Part shown: positions 48,526-51,673 of the stretch, in pieces | Numbering within the stretch: the stretch's first letter is position 1 | How the letters are laid out: every line of letters starts with the position of its first letter | NCBI GenBank assembly: GCA_002698985.1 | Contig: PAAY01000101.1 | Coordinates: forward strand, 87,257-138,929 | Length of the DNA: 51,673 nt | Origin: Saprospirales bacterium | Lineage (GTDB): Bacteria > Bacteroidota > Bacteroidia > Chitinophagales > Saprospiraceae | Direction of reading: 5' to 3' | Translations under genes and position numbers: made by a program | Notes under the pieces: generated by a model | The model's input: only the letters and a program-made list of their open reading frames with translations | What the model was told of the DNA's origin: nothing | Databases searched by the model: none

Positions 48526-49596
48526 TCACTTTCTCCGCAACAGGCCCCGTTTCCTTTCATACCTGGCCAGGCCCAGTCGGATGAGCTCTTCGATCAGTTG
48601 TGAGTAGGGAAGGTCGGCCGCCTCCCAGAGTTTCGGGTACATGGAGATGTTGGTGAAGCCGGGGAGGGTGTTGGGCTCGTTGACATAGACGGTGCCGTCA
48701 GCAGTCAGGAAGACGTCCATGCGGGTGAAACCCTCCAGTCCCAGAGCCAGATAGGCTTTCCGGGCGGTCTGGCGGATGTTTTCTTCGTCTTCGGGGGCCA
48801 GGTTTTCGGCGGGCACCACCACCCGGGCGGCTGTATCGGAGATGTATTTGGCCTCGTAGTCGTAAAAGCCGTCTTCCACGATGATCTCCCCCACTCCGCT
48901 CACCTTCACCTCTTCCAGGTTGCCGAGGACGGCCGTTTCCAGCTCACGGCCTTTCACGGCTTTCTCCACCAGCACTTTCACGTCGTACTGGAAGGCCGTT
49001 TTGAGGGCGGCCATCAGCTCCGCCTTGTCATTTGCCTTGCTGATGCCCACGCTACTGCCCATGTTGGCGGGTTTTACGAAGAGCGGCAGGCCGAGTTCAG
49101 CAATGATGGCCTCCGTGTCCGGGGTTTCGTGGTGGTAGAGGGTCACCCAGGGCACCACGTTTATGCCGGCATCCCTAAGCAGCCGTTTGGTCAGGTCCTT
49201 GTCCATGCCAATGGCCGATGCAGCCACACCCGCCCCCACATAAGGCAGGTTGAGGATTTCCAGCAATCCCTGCAGGGTGCCGTCCTCGCCAAAAGGCCCG
49301 TGGATGATGGAAAACACCACATCCACCTTCGGAAAATTGCCCTTTGCATCCGCATAAACGATGGGGCGCTCACTGCCCGGCACCAGCGCCAGTTTCGGCC
49401 AGGTACCATCCTCCACCCGGACGGCCTTTTCAAAAGCCGCCTCAGGCAAATGGTACCAGGTACCGCTGTGGCTCACCCCCACCAGTTCCACCTTGAAGCG
49501 TTGCTTGTCAATGGCCCGGTAAATATTCCGTGCCGAGTTCAGTGAAACTTCGTGTTCCGGGCTGACGCCCCCGAAAAGTAAGGCGATGGTTTGCAT
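48526..49596 (-). CDS. ddl: D-alanine--D-alanine ligase
   Basis: 356 residues from the ATG at 49596 (MQTIALLFGGVSPEHEVSLNSA), the canonical Ddl opening; the frame to 49659 only covers a repeat array. ATP-grasp ligase joining two D-alanines for peptidoglycan precursor synthesis in the cytosol. Landmarks: GGVSPEHEVSLNSA (normally SAEHEVS), IIHGPFGEDGTLQG, YVGAGVAASAIGMDKDLTKRL, LPLFVKPANMGSSVGISK (ATP-binding Lys), [41 protein letters not shown] near the end (metal-binding Asp/Glu/Asn). It is upstream of nothing on its strand; an A+T-rich interval with a copy of its own 3' end follows. Confidence 0.95.
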   Translation of the reverse strand: MQTIALLFGGVSPEHEVSLNSARNIYRAIDKQRFKVELVGVSHSGTWYHLPEAAFEKAVRVEDGTWPKLALVPGSERPIVYADAKGNFPKVDVVFSIIHGPFGEDGTLQGLLEILNLPYVGAGVAASAIGMDKDLTKRLLRDAGINVVPWVTLYHHETPDTEAIIAELGLPLFVKPANMGSSVGISKANDKAELMAALKTAFQYDVKVLVEKAVKGRELETAVLGNLEEVKVSGVGEIIVEDGFYDYEAKYISDTAARVVVPAENLAPEDEENIRQTARKAYLALGLEGFTRMDVFLTADGTVYVNEPNTLPGFTNISMYPKLWEAADLPYSQLIEELIRLGLARYERKRGLLRRK

Positions 49597-49660
49597 TTTA
49601 TTGAGGAATTGAGGATGTGAGCCCCGAAAGCTTTCGGGGGAGGATTTGAGGGGGCCCATT
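49597..49660 (+). repeat. GAGGATTTGAGG array with CCCCGAAAGCTTTCGGGG palindrome
   Basis: Upstream of the ddl start the plus strand reads ATTGAGGAATTGAGGATGTG, the palindrome CCCCGAAAGCTTTCGGGG (49622-49639) and GGATTTGAGG. The same word family and the identical palindrome occur together again at 51461-51540. Confidence 0.75.
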
Positions 49661-49690
49661 AGCCACCTCTGTCATAAACCCCTGCAATTT

Positions 49691-49853
49691 CTAAACGGCC
49701 GAAGGCCCTAAACTCCACCGCCAGGTGGATTAAACTCCGCCGAATGGCGAACTAAACTTCGCCGCAGGCGAACTAAACCCGGCGCAGCCGTTTAAACTCA
49801 GCCAACAGGCTGACTAAACAAGGCGAAGCCTTCTAAACTCCACCGCCAGGTGG
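49691..49853 (-). repeat. Array of eight variable hairpins separated by GTTTAG/GTTTAA linkers after lysS
   Basis: On the minus strand, starting at the lysS stop codon, hairpins CCACC/GGTGG, AAGGC/GCCTT, TCAGCC/GGCTGA, CGGC/GCCG, TTCGCC/GGCGAA, TCGCC/GGCGGA, TCCACC/GGTGGA and GGCC/GGCC follow each other. They are joined by AGTTTAG, GTTTAG or GTTTAA. Orientation relative to the upstream gene, linker and unit size are the same as in the 5136-5316 array, though most stems differ. The sequence TCCACCTGGCGGTGGA occurs twice. No gene lies between lysS and ddl. Confidence 0.93.
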
Positions 49854-49854
49854 G

Positions 49855-51405
49855 TCAGTCAAATTTCTCCGGCCGCATCTGCGGGAAGAACAGCACCTCC
49901 TGGATGCTGTCCTGGTTGGTGAACAGCATGGCCAGCCGGTCGATGCCGAAGCCGATGCCGGACATGGGTGGCATGCCGTATTCCATTGCCCGAAGGAAAT
50001 CGTGGTCGATGTACATGGCCTCGTCATCGCCCCGCTCCATAAGGCGCACCTGCTCTTCGAAGCGCTCCCGCTGGTCGATGGGGTCGTTGAGCTCGGTGTA
50101 GGCATTGGCGATTTCCTTGCCGTTGCAGATGAGCTCGAAACGCTCCACCAGGCCGGGTTTACTGCGGTGGCGCTTGGTCAGCGGCGACATCTCCACCGGA
50201 TAATCGGTGATGAAGGTCGGCTGGATGAAATTGTGCTCCGCCACCTCGCCGAAAATCTTGTCGATCAGTTTGCCTTTGCCCATGCTGGGCGCCACTTCGA
50301 TGTCCAGTTTTTCACACACCTCCCGCAGTCCGGCTTCATCCATGCCGCTGATGTCAATGCCGCTGTAGCGCTCGATGGCCTCCAGGATGGGCACCCGCTC
50401 AAAGGGAGCTTTGAAGCTGATCACATTGTCGCCCACCTGCACTTCCGTGCTACCTGTCGTGGCCACGGCCGCCCGTTCCAGCAGTTGCTCGGTGGTTTCC
50501 ATCATCCAGAAGTAGTCTTTGTAGGCCACGTAAAACTCCAGGATGGTGAATTCCGGGTTGTGGGTGCGATCCATACCCTCATTCCGGAAATTGCGGCTGA
50601 ACTCGTACACCCAGTCGAAACCGCCCACGATGAGTCGCTTCAGGTACAGCTCGTTGGCAATGCGCAGGTAAAAGGGCACATCCAGCGCATTGTGGTGGGT
50701 GATGAAAGGCCGTGCTGCCGCACCGCCGGGAATGGGCTGCAAAACCGGCGTTTCCACCTCAAAACCACCCCGCTCGTTCAGGAACTGGCGGATGGCATTG
50801 ATCATCTTGGTTCTTTTGATAAAGACCTCTTTCACGCCCGGATTCACGATCAGGTCCACATAGCGCATGCGGTAGCGCAGTTCAGGATCGGAGAAAGCGT
50901 CGTGCACCTTTCCCTCTGCATCAACTTTCACCACGGGCAGTGGGCGCAGGGCTTTGGCCAGCAATTTCAGTTCCTGCACCCGTACTGTCACCTCGCCGGT
51001 TTTCGTCTTGAAGGCATAGCCCTTCACCCCGATGATGTCGCCGAGGTCGAGCAGTTTTTTGATCACTTCGTCAAAAAAGCTGTAATCCGTCTCCCCGGCT
51101 TCGTTGGTGGTGGCCAATTCGTCACGACGCAGGTAGAGCTGGATTTTTCCGCTGCTGTCCTGCAAGTTCATGAAGAGGGCTTTACCAGCCTCACGGCGGG
51201 CCATGATGCGGCCGGCCAGGCAGACCTCCTGAAAGTTCAGCCGGTTTTTGGTGCCGTCTTCCAGCACTTCCTCTTCGTAATTGGCCACGATGTCCGCTGC
51301 ATAATGGCTCACTGGATAAGCCTCCGGCGGATAGGGATCGATGCCCAGTTCCCGCAGTCGCTCAAGGTTTTTTCTCCGTTCTATTTCCTGATCAGAAAGG
51401 TGCAT
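49855..51405 (-). CDS. lysS: Lysyl-tRNA synthetase, class II
   Basis: 516 residues; ATG at 51405 (MHLSDQEIERRKNLERLRELGIDPYPPEAYPVSHYAADI in part), the usual LysS start. N-terminal OB-fold anticodon-binding domain (about 55-165, VCLAGRIMARREAGKALFMNLQDSSG), then the class II core: motif 1 near the FEVETPVLQPIPGGAAARPFITHHN region (about 213-240), motif 2 FRNEGMDRTHNPEFTILEFYVAY (about 266-288), and motif 3 GIGFGIDRLAMLFTNQDSIQEVLFFP (about 483-508). It charges tRNA-Lys in the cytosol. The length is typical. A -7 element lies 38 nt upstream, and the stop codon abuts a hairpin array. Confidence 0.97.
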   Translation of the reverse strand: MHLSDQEIERRKNLERLRELGIDPYPPEAYPVSHYAADIVANYEEEVLEDGTKNRLNFQEVCLAGRIMARREAGKALFMNLQDSSGKIQLYLRRDELATTNEAGETDYSFFDEVIKKLLDLGDIIGVKGYAFKTKTGEVTVRVQELKLLAKALRPLPVVKVDAEGKVHDAFSDPELRYRMRYVDLIVNPGVKEVFIKRTKMINAIRQFLNERGGFEVETPVLQPIPGGAAARPFITHHNALDVPFYLRIANELYLKRLIVGGFDWVYEFSRNFRNEGMDRTHNPEFTILEFYVAYKDYFWMMETTEQLLERAAVATTGSTEVQVGDNVISFKAPFERVPILEAIERYSGIDISGMDEAGLREVCEKLDIEVAPSMGKGKLIDKIFGEVAEHNFIQPTFITDYPVEMSPLTKRHRSKPGLVERFELICNGKEIANAYTELNDPIDQRERFEEQVRLMERGDDEAMYIDHDFLRAMEYGMPPMSGIGFGIDRLAMLFTNQDSIQEVLFFPQMRPEKFD

Positions 51406-51442
51406 GGTTGTTCCTGAATTTGTTGCGTTTGTAAAATGTGCG

Positions 51443-51450
51443 CAAAGGTA
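51443..51450 (-). promoter_or_regulatory. Candidate -7 element of the lysS promoter
   Basis: TACCTTTG on the minus strand is an exact TAnnTTTG match followed by CGC, as in many Bacteroidota housekeeping promoters. RNA would start near 51436, leaving a leader of about 30 nt. No clear TTTG is seen 19-21 nt upstream, where a repeat array begins. Confidence 0.5.
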
Positions 51451-51454
51451 CTAT

Positions 51455-51673
51455 TTGGGGAGGATTTGATGAACTGGTGAATCGAGGAACTGAGGAATCG
51501 AAGAACTGAGCCCCGAAAGCTTTCGGGGGAAGAACTGAGGCGGGAAAGGTCCCAAGGTGCTAGCCCCCGCTCGACACGAGCTCTGCTCGTTGGCGGGCCT
51601 TCGTAGCGGCCTCCTGGCCGCAACCAGCAGCAAATGGATCACTAAATGCTAGCCCCTTTTTGCAAGCCGCTAG
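51455..51673 (+). repeat. GAGGAACTGAGG array, CCCCGAAAGCTTTCGGGG and two GCTAGCCC motifs
   Basis: GGATTTGATGAACTGGTGAA, GAATCGAGGAACTGAGG words and AAGAACTGAGC run to the palindrome CCCCGAAAGCTTTCGGGG (51511-51528), then GAAGAACTGAGG and GCTAGCCC (51559-51566). A second GCTAGCCC is at 51648-51655, before a CTTTTTGCAAG segment and a final GCTAG at the window edge. Between them are CGACACGAGC and CTGCTCGTTGGCG half-palindromes. No gene is visible; whatever follows is outside the window. Confidence 0.75.

Overview
The window looks like a chromosomal segment of a Bacteroidota bacterium, probably of the Saprospiria/Chitinophagia side (inference). The evidence is two long TonB-dependent/outer-membrane beta-barrel proteins, a GLPGLI protein, a PorE-like TPR-PD40-OmpA protein, DUF2851 and DUF4919 proteins, several Sec lipoproteins, and promoters of the Bacteroidota type (TTTG, 19-21 nt, TAnnTTTG). 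I saw no rRNA, tRNA, CRISPR array or intact insertion sequence.

Layout. 0-7 kb: alpha-glucan phosphorylase, lipoproteins, the PorE-like protein, and an antitoxin followed by a decayed PIN toxin. 7-13.4 kb: an envelope module of beta-barrel protein, GLPGLI protein and a divergent histidine kinase/response regulator pair, with helically phased direct repeats in front of the GLPGLI promoter. 13.5-20 kb: a DUF2851 protein, two small membrane proteins sharing a lysine-rich FWKKKK motif, and a 1125-residue WG-repeat protein. 20-23.3 kb: a 2'-5' RNA ligase-like protein and an A+T-rich lipoprotein in gene-poor DNA. 23.3-31.7 kb: a nuclease-helicase, a TonB-dependent receptor with a strong terminator, and a polyprenyl glycosylphosphotransferase. 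31.8-37.7 kb: a TIM-barrel sugar isomerase-like lipoprotein, then a four-gene minus-strand set (SET methyltransferase, two ATP-grasp proteins, aspartoacylase-like hydrolase) that may make and remove an amide-linked modification. 38.2-43.1 kb: radA, a methyltransferase and a GT39-like/TPR membrane protein. 43.3-48.5 kb: an A+T-rich accessory zone with a cassette-like gene bounded by inverted repeats, a duplicated 3' fragment of ddl, a pRiA4b ORF-3 family gene and unknown genes. 48.5-51.4 kb: ddl and lysS.

The most unusual part is the spacers. Many genes end in degenerate short-period arrays whose word contains TGA or TAG. The gene's own stop codon is often the first repeat unit, and the array runs in the gene's sense direction. 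At convergent gene pairs the two opposing arrays meet at a GCTAGCCC motif. Two loci (after the PorE-like gene and after lysS) carry a structured version: eight or nine different short hairpins separated by a constant GTTTAG/GTTTAA linker, with paired bases covarying between units. Other dispersed families are a 20-bp palindrome in three identical copies, a CTGAGYGCACTGCAAAAA terminal-repeat element, and an approximately 108-bp AACTCTGTG-rich unit.
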